The translations under genes were made by a program, and so were the position numbers. Positions 28,971 to 36,982 of a stretch of 64,000 bases of DNA are shown in pieces. The notes beneath the pieces are model-generated. The model worked only from the letters and a program-made list of their open reading frames with translations, was not told the DNA's origin and made no database searches. The stretch is from Roseicella aerolata (lineage in GTDB: Bacteria; Pseudomonadota; Alphaproteobacteria; Acetobacterales; Acetobacteraceae): contig NZ_JAJAQI010000001.1 in the NCBI RefSeq assembly GCF_020523605.1, positions 124,001-188,000 on the forward strand, in the 5' to 3' direction. Position 1 is the stretch's first letter; each line of letters begins with the position of its first letter.

Positions 28971-31880
28971 ATGACGTTCTCAGGTACTCCGGCCGATGAA
29001 ACGCTCCTGGGCGGCACCGGCTCGGACTCGATCACTGGCGGTGGCGGCACCGACCTCCTCAGCTACGCCGCCCTGTCCGCCGCCCAGGCCCTGACCGCCG
29101 TCTTCAGCGCACCGGGCAGCGCGATCATCACCAAGCGTCAGAATGGGATCCTGCTCGGGACGGATACGGTCGCCGGCTTCTCCATCATCCTCGGCGGAGC
29201 CGGCGATGACCTGTTCGACCTCTCGGGCCCTCTCGGCGCGTCGAGCATCGGGTCGCGCGTGCTCTCGATCCGCGGCGGCGCGGGCAACGACACCATCCTC
29301 GCGGGCGGTCACGCCTCGGTCGAACTCGATTACTCCGCCGCGCCGGCCGGCGTCGCCGTCTCGCTCGAGACCGGCACGGATGCCGCCGGCAACCGCACCG
29401 GCATCGCGCGCGACGGCCAGGGCGGGACCGATACCCTGGTCAATGTGCTGCGGGTGCGCGGCTCCGCTTTCTCCGACCGGGTGAATGGTGGCAGCGGCAA
29501 TGACACCATCATCGGTAGCCTTGGCAATGACAGCCTGATCGGCGGCGGCGGCACGAACACCCTCGACTACTCGCAACTGGCCGGGCGGTCGGTGACCGTC
29601 ACGCTGACCGCCGCCAGCGGCGGCACTGCGGAGAAGAGCGAGGGCGGCGGCACCGACGGCTTCGCGGGCTTCGGCACCATCATCGGCACCGCCGGCGCCG
29701 ACCGCCTGCGGGGCGCGGCCAATGCGCAGTCCCTCCAGGTGCTGCAGGGCATGGCGGGGCAGGATTCGATCGACGGCGCCGGCTCCACGCAGGTTCTCGT
29801 CGACTACTCGCTCAGCCCGGCGGGCGTCTCCATCGATCTCGCGGCCGGCCGCGCGACGGATGGCTGGGGCACGTCCGACGAGTTGTCCGAGGTGGTGCGG
29901 GTGCGCGGCTCCGCCTTCGCCGACACGGTCAACGGCAGCGGCCGTAACGAGCATTTCGACGCCAGCCTGGGAAATGACCGCTATGCGGGCGGCGGTGGCA
30001 CCGACACGCTCAGCTATGCCGGCCTTGCCGGGCGGGCCGTCACCATCGTCATGTCCGGCGAGGCTTCTGGCACCGCGACGAAGGGCGATGGCGGCGGTAC
30101 CGACAGCTTCAGCGGCATCGGCATATTCGAGGGCAGCGCCGGCAACGACAGCATCATGGGCTTCGCCGGCACGGCCCGCCTGACATTGCTGGCCGGCATG
30201 GGCGGCATCGACACCATCGATGGCGCCGGCAATGCCCTGAACGTCGTCGACTATTCCCGGAGCTACGGGGTGGGGGTGAACCTCGCCAATGGCGTGGCCT
30301 CCGATGGCGCCGGCAGCTACGACATCCTGCGGAACGTCCGCGGCGTGCTGGGCTCCCGCTTCAACGACACCATCATCGGCAGCGCGGCATCGGATACCTT
30401 CCACGCCTCGGGCGGCAGCGACCAGTACAGCGGCGGCGACGGGGTGGATACGCTGGACTACAGCCTCTCCGCCACGGCCATCAGCGTCTCCTCGACAGGG
30501 ACCCATGCCGGCACGGTCGGCAAGATGGGCACCGGGAATGCGGACAGCTTCACCGGCATCGAACGGATCATCGGCAGCACCCGGGCGGATCGCTTCAGCG
30601 GCGGCAGCGCGGCCGAGACGCTTCTCGGCGGCGCCGGCAACGATACGATCGCAGGCGGCGATGGGCACGACCTGCTCGATGGCGGCCCCGACAACGATTC
30701 CCTGAACGGCGGCGCCGGCGACGACACCCTGCTGGGCGGCGCCGGCAAGGATGTGCTGGTGGGCGGGACCGGCGACGACCTGCTCATCGGCGGTGCCGGC
30801 CGGGATGTCGTGGTCTTCTCCGGCACCCGGGCGGCCACGACGCTGACCCGCAATGCCGATGGCAGCTGGACCGCCCGCGGCCCGAACGGCACGGACAGAC
30901 TGCAGGATGTCGAGGTCCTGCAATTCGCCGACGGCAAGGTCGTGCTGCGGCCGGCCGAGCGGGATTTCGACGGCGACGGGCGGAGCGACATCCTGTTCGA
31001 CAACACGGTCATCACGGCGTCCCATCGCGCGCTCGCGCAATGGCAGGTGGATGGCGGGACCTGGCTGTCCGGCAGCACCTTCGCCCATGTGGATCCGGAC
31101 TGGAGCGTGGCCGCCACCGGCGACTTCAACGGCGACGGCCGGGCCGACCTGCTCTGGCAGCGGCCGGACGGCATGGCCGCGATCTGGCTGATGGACGGCG
31201 CCAGCGGCCTGGCCGGCGATACCATCTACGCCCCCGCTCCGGGCGAGGCCTTCCGGATCGCGGGCGCCGGGGATTTCAACGGCGACGGCCGGTCGGACAT
31301 CCTGTTCGAGCGGGAGGTCCAGGACAGTGCCGGGAAGGCCTGGCGTGCCCTGTCGCTCTGGCAGATGAACGGGCTCGCGGTCTCCGGCGGCGGCTTCGTC
31401 GCCCATGCCGAGGCCGACTGGTCCGTCGCCGGCGTCGCGGATTTCGATGGCGACGGCCGCGCCGACATCCTCTGGCGGCACACGGACAGCACGGTCGCGC
31501 TCTGGCGGATGGACGGCACGGCCTATCTCGGCGGCGGCAGCATCCACCGGCCGGGGGCTGACTGGGACGTGACCGGCACCGGCGACCTCAATGGCGACGG
31601 GCGGGCGGACATCCTGTTCCGCCATACCGATGGCTCGGTGGCGGCCTGGCTGATGGACGGCATGGCGGTGCTGGGCGCGGCGACGCTCTACAATCCCGGC
31701 ACCGCCTGGCGGGTCGCGGGGACGGGTGACTATGACGGCGATGGCCGCGCCGACATCCTGTGGCGGCACGAGGCGCCGGGTGTCTCCGTGACCGAGGTGC
31801 AGATCTGGCGCATGGACGGGCTGGCCGTGACACAGGCCGAGACCCTCGCCTATGTCGAGGCGGAGTGGCGCATCGTCTGA
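28971..31880 (+). CDS. large RTX-type calcium-binding protein with C-terminal FG-GAP/VCBS repeats
   Basis: A 969-residue protein from ATG 28971 (MTFSGTPADETLLGG); a TTG at 28914 would add 19 residues. There is no Sec signal peptide. Residues ~8-640 hold RTX-like units, including GGSGNDTIIG, GGAGNDTIAGGDGHD and GGTGDDLLIGGAGRD, clustered most densely at about 545-610, separated by longer repeats built on LDYS...GRSVTVTL segments. The C-terminal ~310 residues contain six FG-GAP-type units with Asp-rich loops (DFDGDGRSDILF, DFNGDGRADLLW, DYDGDGRADILW). Expected to be exported by a type I system and to bind calcium outside the cell; no T1SS genes are adjacent. An adhesin or surface-layer role is inference. 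Confidence 0.85.
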   Translation: MTFSGTPADETLLGGTGSDSITGGGGTDLLSYAALSAAQALTAVFSAPGSAIITKRQNGILLGTDTVAGFSIILGGAGDDLFDLSGPLGASSIGSRVLSIRGGAGNDTILAGGHASVELDYSAAPAGVAVSLETGTDAAGNRTGIARDGQGGTDTLVNVLRVRGSAFSDRVNGGSGNDTIIGSLGNDSLIGGGGTNTLDYSQLAGRSVTVTLTAASGGTAEKSEGGGTDGFAGFGTIIGTAGADRLRGAANAQSLQVLQGMAGQDSIDGAGSTQVLVDYSLSPAGVSIDLAAGRATDGWGTSDELSEVVRVRGSAFADTVNGSGRNEHFDASLGNDRYAGGGGTDTLSYAGLAGRAVTIVMSGEASGTATKGDGGGTDSFSGIGIFEGSAGNDSIMGFAGTARLTLLAGMGGIDTIDGAGNALNVVDYSRSYGVGVNLANGVASDGAGSYDILRNVRGVLGSRFNDTIIGSAASDTFHASGGSDQYSGGDGVDTLDYSLSATAISVSSTGTHAGTVGKMGTGNADSFTGIERIIGSTRADRFSGGSAAETLLGGAGNDTIAGGDGHDLLDGGPDNDSLNGGAGDDTLLGGAGKDVLVGGTGDDLLIGGAGRDVVVFSGTRAATTLTRNADGSWTARGPNGTDRLQDVEVLQFADGKVVLRPAERDFDGDGRSDILFDNTVITASHRALAQWQVDGGTWLSGSTFAHVDPDWSVAATGDFNGDGRADLLWQRPDGMAAIWLMDGASGLAGDTIYAPAPGEAFRIAGAGDFNGDGRSDILFEREVQDSAGKAWRALSLWQMNGLAVSGGGFVAHAEADWSVAGVADFDGDGRADILWRHTDSTVALWRMDGTAYLGGGSIHRPGADWDVTGTGDLNGDGRADILFRHTDGSVAAWLMDGMAVLGAATLYNPGTAWRVAGTGDYDGDGRADILWRHEAPGVSVTEVQIWRMDGLAVTQAETLAYVEAEWRIV

Positions 31881-32387
31881 TGAATCCGGCCGCGCCGGAC
31901 ATCCGCCCGCGCTTTCGTCGCAAGCGCGGGCGTGACGCCGGCCTGCCGCGTCACGGACCCGGAGTCCTGCCGCGCAGAGCTTGACCAGCCCGCATCAGCC
32001 CTGACCCGTAGCCGTCCTCGATGGCTGTCCCAAAGGCCCCGATCACGGATCCCCGAAGCGGCCCGCCACCAAGGCGGCCCTCCTGCCCGGAGGCGGTCGC
32101 GCCTCCGGGCCGCTGGCATGGAGCCGCCGACAGGCACCAGCCGGTCGGCGGGGCCGCCCGGCTGGCCCGCCCCGCCCGGCGCCCGCCCTCTGCCCGGTGG
32201 ATCCGGCGGCAGCCCCCCGCCGAGGGCAGGTGGGGCATGGCCGCCTCCGGGCGGCCGCAGGGTTCCGGGGCGGAGACGGGTCGGGCGCCGCCGCCGGCCC
32301 TCGGCCCGTCTCCGGCCTCCGCGCGGGGCGGTTGCCAGCCGGCCGCTGTCCGACTCGCGCAGGCCCGCCGCCGCGGCCTGTGCGGCT
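31881..32387. other. 507-base gene-less region with three long perfect stems
   Basis: No supported gene. Three inverted repeats are present. GCCCGCGCTT (31905-31914) pairs with AAGCGCGGGC (31922-31931), a likely terminator for the RTX gene. GCCCGGAGGC (32085-32094) pairs with GCCTCCGGGC (32101-32110). CGGAGACGGG (32271-32280) pairs with CCCGTCTCCG (32305-32314). The rest is GC-rich sequence that I cannot assign. Confidence 0.55.
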
Positions 32388-32831
32388 TCAGCCCTGCGCC
32401 GGGCCGCCGAACAGCAGGAAGATCCGGGCGGCGGGCGGCCAGGCAGCGACGATCTCCACCCGGTAGAGCCAGAGCAGGAAGACCAGCGCGCCCACCGCCA
32501 GGATCGAGGCCGCCCAGGCGGCGCGCAGGGCGAGGGCGCTGCGCGGCGGCACGTCCTCCGGATGGGGCAGGGGCGGATCGATCGGTTGCGGGATGCGGGG
32601 CCGCGCCGCCGGCACCGGCGGCGGCATGGGGCGGGCCTCGGGCGGCGACGGTGGCTCGGCCGGCAATGGCGCTGCGGCCGGCGGGGCTGGCGACTCGGCC
32701 GCCGGGGGCGCGGCGGGCGGCGCCACCCACCACGCGTGGCGGCAGGCCTTGCAGCGCAGGCTCCGGCCCGCCCCGATGAGCTGGTCCGGAACCTCATAGG
32801 TGGCCTGACAGGCCGGGCAGACGATCCGCAT
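32388..32831 (-). CDS. MJ0042-type zinc-ribbon membrane protein
   Basis: A 147-residue protein starting MRIVCPACQATYEVPD. The CPAC...CKAC pair forms the MJ0042/zinc_ribbon_4 finger at residues 5-~30. A long Pro/Ala-rich linker follows, and one transmembrane helix lies near residues 114-136 (WAASILAVGALVFLLWLY). ATG 32831 is chosen because the finger begins there. Such genes are commonly divergent from ftsE in alphaproteobacteria, as here. Function unknown; a regulatory or envelope role is plausible. Confidence 0.82.
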   Translation of the reverse strand: MRIVCPACQATYEVPDQLIGAGRSLRCKACRHAWWVAPPAAPPAAESPAPPAAAPLPAEPPSPPEARPMPPPVPAARPRIPQPIDPPLPHPEDVPPRSALALRAAWAASILAVGALVFLLWLYRVEIVAAWPPAARIFLLFGGPAQG

Positions 32832-32921
32832 CGCCCCCGCAATGTGCGGTTGCGGCGGCGCGACCGCAAGCATCGCGCATGGCTCTTGGCGCTGCCTCCG
32901 GGCATCGGCATTGTCCGCGCC

Positions 32922-33584
32922 ATGGTGCGCTTCGCGGAAGTCGGGCTGCGGTATGGCGGGGCGGGACCCGAGGTGCTGCGCGACCTCTCCTTCACGCTGG
33001 AGCCTGGCTCCTTCCACTGGCTGCTGGGGCCCTCGGGCGCCGGCAAGTCCTCCGTGCTGCGGCTAATGCAGCTGGCCGCCCGGCCGAGCCGGGGGGAGGT
33101 GGTGGTGCTGGGCGTCTCGATTTCCCAGGTGCCGCGGGCGGCGCTGCCGGCGCTCAGGCGGAGGATCGGGGTGGTGTACCAGGATTTCCGCCTGCTGCCG
33201 CACCTGCCGGTCTTCGATAATGTGGCGCTGCCGCTGCGGGTCGCCGGCCGGGCGGAGATGCAGATCCGCGCCGATGTCACGGAGATCCTGCGCTGGGTCG
33301 GGCTGGCGGCGAAGGCGGAGGCGCCGCCCGCCTCGCTCTCGGGCGGGGAGCAGCAGCGCGTGGCGATCGCTCGCGCGGTGGTGATGCGCCCGGCGCTGCT
33401 GGTGGCGGATGAGCCGACCGGGAATCTTGATGTCCCGCAGGCCCGCCGCGTGCTGTCCCTGTTGCGGGAGATGCACCGGCTTGGCACCACGGTGGTGGTC
33501 GCGACCCATGCCGAGGCGCTGGTCGCGGAATACCCCGCCCCCGCACTGCGGCTGTCGGAAGGACGTCTGGTTGCCCAGGGCTGA
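32922..33584 (+). CDS. ftsE: cell division ATP-binding protein FtsE
   Basis: A 220-residue ABC ATPase. Walker A is GPSGAGKS (residues 36-43), the Q-loop VVYQDFRLLP, the signature [15 protein letters not shown] and Walker [13 protein letters not shown]. With FtsX it forms the divisome complex that drives peptidoglycan hydrolases across the membrane. ATG 32922 directly opens the FtsE-like MVRFAEVGLRYGG. ftsX follows, and the divergent zinc-ribbon gene matches the usual alphaproteobacterial neighbourhood. Confidence 0.95.
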   Translation: MVRFAEVGLRYGGAGPEVLRDLSFTLEPGSFHWLLGPSGAGKSSVLRLMQLAARPSRGEVVVLGVSISQVPRAALPALRRRIGVVYQDFRLLPHLPVFDNVALPLRVAGRAEMQIRADVTEILRWVGLAAKAEAPPASLSGGEQQRVAIARAVVMRPALLVADEPTGNLDVPQARRVLSLLREMHRLGTTVVVATHAEALVAEYPAPALRLSEGRLVAQG

Positions 33585-33660
33585 ATGCACAACGGGCTGG
33601 TGGCGATGCCGCCGGCGGGCTGGGTTTCGGTGCCGGTGGGAGCCGGGCGGGCAGGGGCGG

Positions 33661-33683
33661 CCCATGGCGCATCGCGCCATGGG
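33661..33683. repeat. perfect palindrome between ftsE and the likely ftsX start
   Basis: CCCATGGCGC (33661-33670) and GCGCCATGGG (33674-33683) form a 10-bp stem with an ATC loop. It lies 30 bases before the ftsX ribosome site, inside the 129-base ftsE-ftsX gap. It may modulate ftsX translation relative to ftsE. Confidence 0.6.
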
Positions 33684-33713
33684 AGCCCAGCCGGCCCGCC
33701 GCGGAGGCCTCCG

Positions 33714-34577
33714 GTGCGGGTGAGGCGCAGCCGCGGCCGCGACCCGCTCGGCCTGCGCCGGGCGCTCTCGGACCGCCTCCTCCCCGCCCTGGTCGCGGCC
33801 ATGGCGTTGCTCGCCGCGCTGACGCTGGCCGGCGCCCGTGGCGCGGCCGACCTCGCCGCCCGCTGGGAGGGCGGCGCCGCCACGGCGCTGACCGTGCAGA
33901 TGCCGCATGGCGCGCGCACCGACGGCGCCATCCGGGTGCTGGTGGCCATGCCGGAGATCGCCGAGGCGCGGCTGGCCGACCAGGCCCGGCTGGCCGCCCT
34001 GCTCCGCCCCTGGCTGGGGGAGGCGCCGGCCATCCCGCTGCCGACCGTGATCGAGCTGCGGCTGGCCAGCCTGCCGGACGACCCCGAGGAACTCGCCGCG
34101 CGGATCGCCGCCTCGGTGCCTGGTGCCTCGGTGGAGGCGCATGGCGTCTGGGTCGCCCGGCTGCTGGCGCTGGCCCGCAGCCTGCAGGCCATCGCGCTGG
34201 CGGCGCTGCTGCTGGTCGCGGGCATTGCCACCGCCGTGGTCGCGGTGGCGGTACGGGCGGGCATCGCGGCGCGGCGGGAGGCAATCGCGCTGCTGCATGC
34301 GCTGGGCGCCACGGATGGCGACATCGCCGGCCGCTTCGCCGGGCGGGTCGCTTGGCTGGTCGGGCTCGGCGCGCTCCTCGGCACGCTGGCCGCCGCGCCG
34401 GTGCTGGCGGGCTTCGCCGACCTGGCCGCGCCGCTGCTGGGCGGCCGGGCGGCGGCTGGCCTGCCCTGGGGGCGGCTGCCCTGGGCCGAACTTGCTGTGC
34501 TGCCGCCGGCGGCGGCGCTGATCGGCTGGCTGACGGCGCAGGTCACGCTCCGGCTCTGGCTGCGGCGGCTGCCGTGA
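33714..34577 (+). CDS. ftsX: cell division protein FtsX
   Basis: A 287-residue FtsX-type permease from GTG 33714: an N-terminal helix (LSDRLLPALVAAMALLAALTL, split over residues 18-38), a periplasmic domain, then three helices in the C-terminal half. The GTG is preceded by GGAGG with a six-base spacer. A longer frame from ATG 33585, immediately after the ftsE stop, would add 43 residues including sequence from a strong palindrome, which looks non-family. The stop overlaps the next gene's GTG (GTGA). Confidence 0.87.
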   Translation: MRVRRSRGRDPLGLRRALSDRLLPALVAAMALLAALTLAGARGAADLAARWEGGAATALTVQMPHGARTDGAIRVLVAMPEIAEARLADQARLAALLRPWLGEAPAIPLPTVIELRLASLPDDPEELAARIAASVPGASVEAHGVWVARLLALARSLQAIALAALLLVAGIATAVVAVAVRAGIAARREAIALLHALGATDGDIAGRFAGRVAWLVGLGALLGTLAAAPVLAGFADLAAPLLGGRAAAGLPWGRLPWAELAVLPPAAALIGWLTAQVTLRLWLRRLP

Positions 34578-35218
34578 TCGCGCTCACCCGGTCCCGGGAT
34601 GCGGCGGCCCGCTTCGGCCTGCGGCGCTGGCTGCTCCTCCTCCTGCCCATCCTGCCGATGCTGGTGCTGGCCGGGGGCTTCGCCTGGTTCCTCCGCCTCG
34701 CCGCTGCCGGGCCGGTCGAGCCGACCCGGCCGACCGACGGCATCGCGGTACTGACCGGCGGGGCGGAGCGGGTCGAGACGGGCCTCCGGCTGCTGCGGGA
34801 GGGGCGGGCGCGTGTCCTGCTGGTCTCCGGCGCGCATCGGGGCGTGACGCTGGCCGATGTGGCACGGCGGGCCGCTATGGGGCGGGAGGATCTGGCGGGC
34901 CGCGTCGCGCTGGGGCATGAGGCGACCACCACACGGGGCAATGCGGCGGAGATCGCGGCCTGGGCGCGGGCGGAGGGGCTCGGCTCGCTCCGCATCGTCA
35001 CCGCCGGCTACCACATGCCGCGGGCGCTGCTGGAACTGCGCCGCGCCCTGCCGGAGGCGGCGCTCTACCCCCACCCTGTCATGCCGGCGCCGCTGCGGGA
35101 AGCCGGCGCGGCGGGGCGGCTGCGCACCTGGTCCCTGCTGGGGCGCGAATACCTGAAATACCTTGCGGTGCGGGCGGGCCTCTCCGGTTCCGCCGCGCCG
35201 CCCGCGGAAGCTCGATGA
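34574..35218 (+). CDS. YdcF family (DUF218) protein
   Basis: A 214-residue protein with one N-terminal transmembrane helix (about residues 18-38) and a DUF218/YdcF domain. Characteristic pieces are DGIAVLTGGAERVETGLRLL, ARVLLVSGAH, EATTTRGNAAEIAAWA and RIVTAGYHMPRALLEL. Family members are envelope-associated and bind S-adenosylmethionine or related ligands in some cases; the reaction is unknown. GTG 34574 overlaps the ftsX stop, and its own stop overlaps the plsC ATG, so ftsE-ftsX-ydcF-plsC is one coupled operon. Confidence 0.88.
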   Translation: MIALTRSRDAAARFGLRRWLLLLLPILPMLVLAGGFAWFLRLAAAGPVEPTRPTDGIAVLTGGAERVETGLRLLREGRARVLLVSGAHRGVTLADVARRAAMGREDLAGRVALGHEATTTRGNAAEIAAWARAEGLGSLRIVTAGYHMPRALLELRRALPEAALYPHPVMPAPLREAGAAGRLRTWSLLGREYLKYLAVRAGLSGSAAPPAEAR

Positions 35219-35976
35219 TGACCTGGCTGCGTTCCCTGCTGTTCAACCTGGCCTTCTGGACCGTCACGCTGGTGATAGGCCTGCTCTGCCTGCCGCTGAT
35301 GCTGGCGCCGCGGCAGTGGATGATCCCGCCGATGCGGCTCTATGCCCGCATCATGATCGGGCTGCTGCGGGTGATCTGCGGCATCCGGGTACGGGTGGAG
35401 GGGCGGGAGAACCTGCCGCAATCCGGCGCGGCGCTGATCGCTGCCAAGCACCAGTCGGCCTTCGACACCTTCGTCTGGTTCGCGCTGGTGCCGGATGCCG
35501 CCTATGTGCTGAAGCGCGAGCTGCTCCGGGTGCCGGTCTATGGCTGGTATTCCTGGAAGACCCGGCAGATCGCGGTGGACCGCGCCGCCGGGGCAAGCGC
35601 CGTGCGGCATCTGGTGAAGTCCGGCAAGGAAGCGGCAAGCGAAGGGCGGCAGATCGTCATCTTCCCGGAGGGGACGCGGGTCGCGCCTGGGCAGCGCAGG
35701 CCGATCCAGCCGGGCATCGCGGCGCTGGCGGCGGCGACCGGCCTGCCGGTGGTGCCGGTCGCGACCGATAGCGGGCTCTGCTGGGGGCGGCGTGCCTTCC
35801 GGAAGCGCCCCGGCATCATCACCATCGCGGCCCGGCCGCCGATCCCGCCCGGGTTGAAGCGGGCGGAGCTGATCCGGCAGCTGGAAGACGCGATCGAGTT
35901 TTCCCCTGCTCATCCCACAGTGGGAAGCGCTGTGGATAAGCCGGTGGAAAGTGTCGCCGGAGCGGTTCGTCCCTGA
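35215..35976 (+). CDS. plsC: 1-acyl-sn-glycerol-3-phosphate acyltransferase
   Basis: A 253-residue membrane acyltransferase making phosphatidic acid from lysophosphatidic acid. An N-terminal hydrophobic span is at about residues 9-30. The catalytic HX4D box is HQSAFD (His79, Asp84), and the glycerophosphate-binding FPEGTR lies near residue 155. ATG 35215 overlaps the ydcF stop (ATGA). The C-terminal ~20 codons overlap a sequence with a perfect DnaA box (35931-35939). Confidence 0.94.
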   Translation: MMTWLRSLLFNLAFWTVTLVIGLLCLPLMLAPRQWMIPPMRLYARIMIGLLRVICGIRVRVEGRENLPQSGAALIAAKHQSAFDTFVWFALVPDAAYVLKRELLRVPVYGWYSWKTRQIAVDRAAGASAVRHLVKSGKEAASEGRQIVIFPEGTRVAPGQRRPIQPGIAALAAATGLPVVPVATDSGLCWGRRAFRKRPGIITIAARPPIPPGLKRAELIRQLEDAIEFSPAHPTVGSAVDKPVESVAGAVRP

Positions 35977-36187
35977 CTCCAGCCGGGACCCGCAAGTGGC
36001 TGCAAAGGGCCGATATTCGCGGTCTCCCACAGCGCCGGCCAAATGTTGTCCACAGCCCTCGCTGGCACTCAAGGCTTTGATTTAGCAAGAATAATCTTGC
36101 GAGTCGCCGGTCAGGGGCGGCATTCGTTCTGTATTTGCAATACAATTGCGCGGCCAGGGGTGTTGCCCGGCTCCGGATTGTGGACAA
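35931..36187. other. DnaA-box cluster and AT-richer spacer, candidate replication origin
   Basis: The convergent plsC-chaC region contains a perfect DnaA box TTATCCACA (minus strand, 35931-35939) and two near-boxes TTGTCCACA (plus 36046-36054; minus 36179-36187). Between them is the least GC-rich stretch in this part of the window (about 36070-36145), with two small AT-rich hairpins, GCAAGA-ATAA-TCTTGC (36085-36100) and TGTATT-TGC-AATACA (36130-36144). Two GANTC methylation sites lie nearby. This resembles an oriC layout, but only one box is perfect, and dnaA and dnaN are absent. Confidence 0.4.
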
Positions 36188-36249
36188 CCCGTGCGGGTAG
36201 CGGCACGGACAGGGGATGGGCGGCCGGGCAGGGAAGGCTCCCGCGGCGG

Positions 36250-36831
36250 TCAGGCGGGGTCCGGCACGGGCGGCAGCAGCGCCGCGATGCGGTCGAGCCC
36301 GGCATCCCGCACCCCCATGGCGCGGAGATGGCTGAGCGTGTTCAGCAGGTAGTCCCGGTTCGGCCCGGCCAGGCCCATGCCGCAGGCAATGGCGCGCGCT
36401 GCCTCCTCCGCCGCCGGGCGGCAGTACTGCGTCGCCCGGCGATCCACCACATAGGCGATGCCGCGCACCAGGCGGCCGCTGTCCAGCAGCCGCAGCGGCA
36501 GCAGACGGCGGGCATAGACCACCTCGCCCCCCACATTCTCCCGCTCATCCAGGTAATCGACCACCGCCCCGGCCTCCGCCGCCGGCACCCGGAAGGCAAG
36601 GCCCCGGCAGGCCCCGCCGCGATCGAGGCCGAGCACGAGGCCCGGTGCCTCCGGCGAGCCGCGGTAGTGCCGGCTCCAGAGGCAGAAGCGCCGGTGGAAG
36701 CCGCGCAGCAGGGCGGGGTGGGAGGAGGCGTGGACGAAGCCGGGCCGCCAGATCAGCGAGCCATAGCCGAAGACATAGAGATGCCCGTCCGGGTCGAGCA
36801 GGCCTGCGGCGGCGTGGTGGGGGGCGGTCAT
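36250..36831 (-). CDS. ChaC-like gamma-glutamylcyclotransferase
   Basis: A 193-residue protein of the ChaC family, which degrades glutathione to 5-oxoproline and Cys-Gly. The substrate-binding FGYGSLIWRPGF (residues 21-32) is the diagnostic N-terminal motif. LVLGLDRGGACRGLAF and YLDERENVGGEVV, with the probable catalytic Glu, follow. ATG 36829-36831 is the start used. It is divergent from the DUF2125-like gene and converges on plsC across the DnaA-box spacer. Confidence 0.9.
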   Translation of the reverse strand: MTAPHHAAAGLLDPDGHLYVFGYGSLIWRPGFVHASSHPALLRGFHRRFCLWSRHYRGSPEAPGLVLGLDRGGACRGLAFRVPAAEAGAVVDYLDERENVGGEVVYARRLLPLRLLDSGRLVRGIAYVVDRRATQYCRPAAEEAARAIACGMGLAGPNRDYLLNTLSHLRAMGVRDAGLDRIAALLPPVPDPA

Positions 36832-36982
36832 CGGGGTCCTGGTGGCGGGCCGGGCGGCGGCGGCCACCCATTGGACGCAGCGCGCCCGGCCCCCGCAGGC
36901 GGGGGAGGGAGGCGCTGCGCGGGGCGTGCGGGTCCGGGCGGCGTTCCCGGCCGCGGGCGGGTCGCGTATATCGCCCCGCGAC

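Noticed and set aside
29000-30830. Repetitive DNA in the RTX gene considered as a CRISPR array
   Set aside because: The repeats are codon-phased, degenerate and encode RTX motifs; there are no identical repeats with unique spacers and no cas genes.
31951-32733. Minus-strand frame overlapping the zinc-ribbon gene
   Set aside because: Frame-shifted shadow; the zinc-ribbon frame with CPAC/CKAC and a membrane helix is the credible one.
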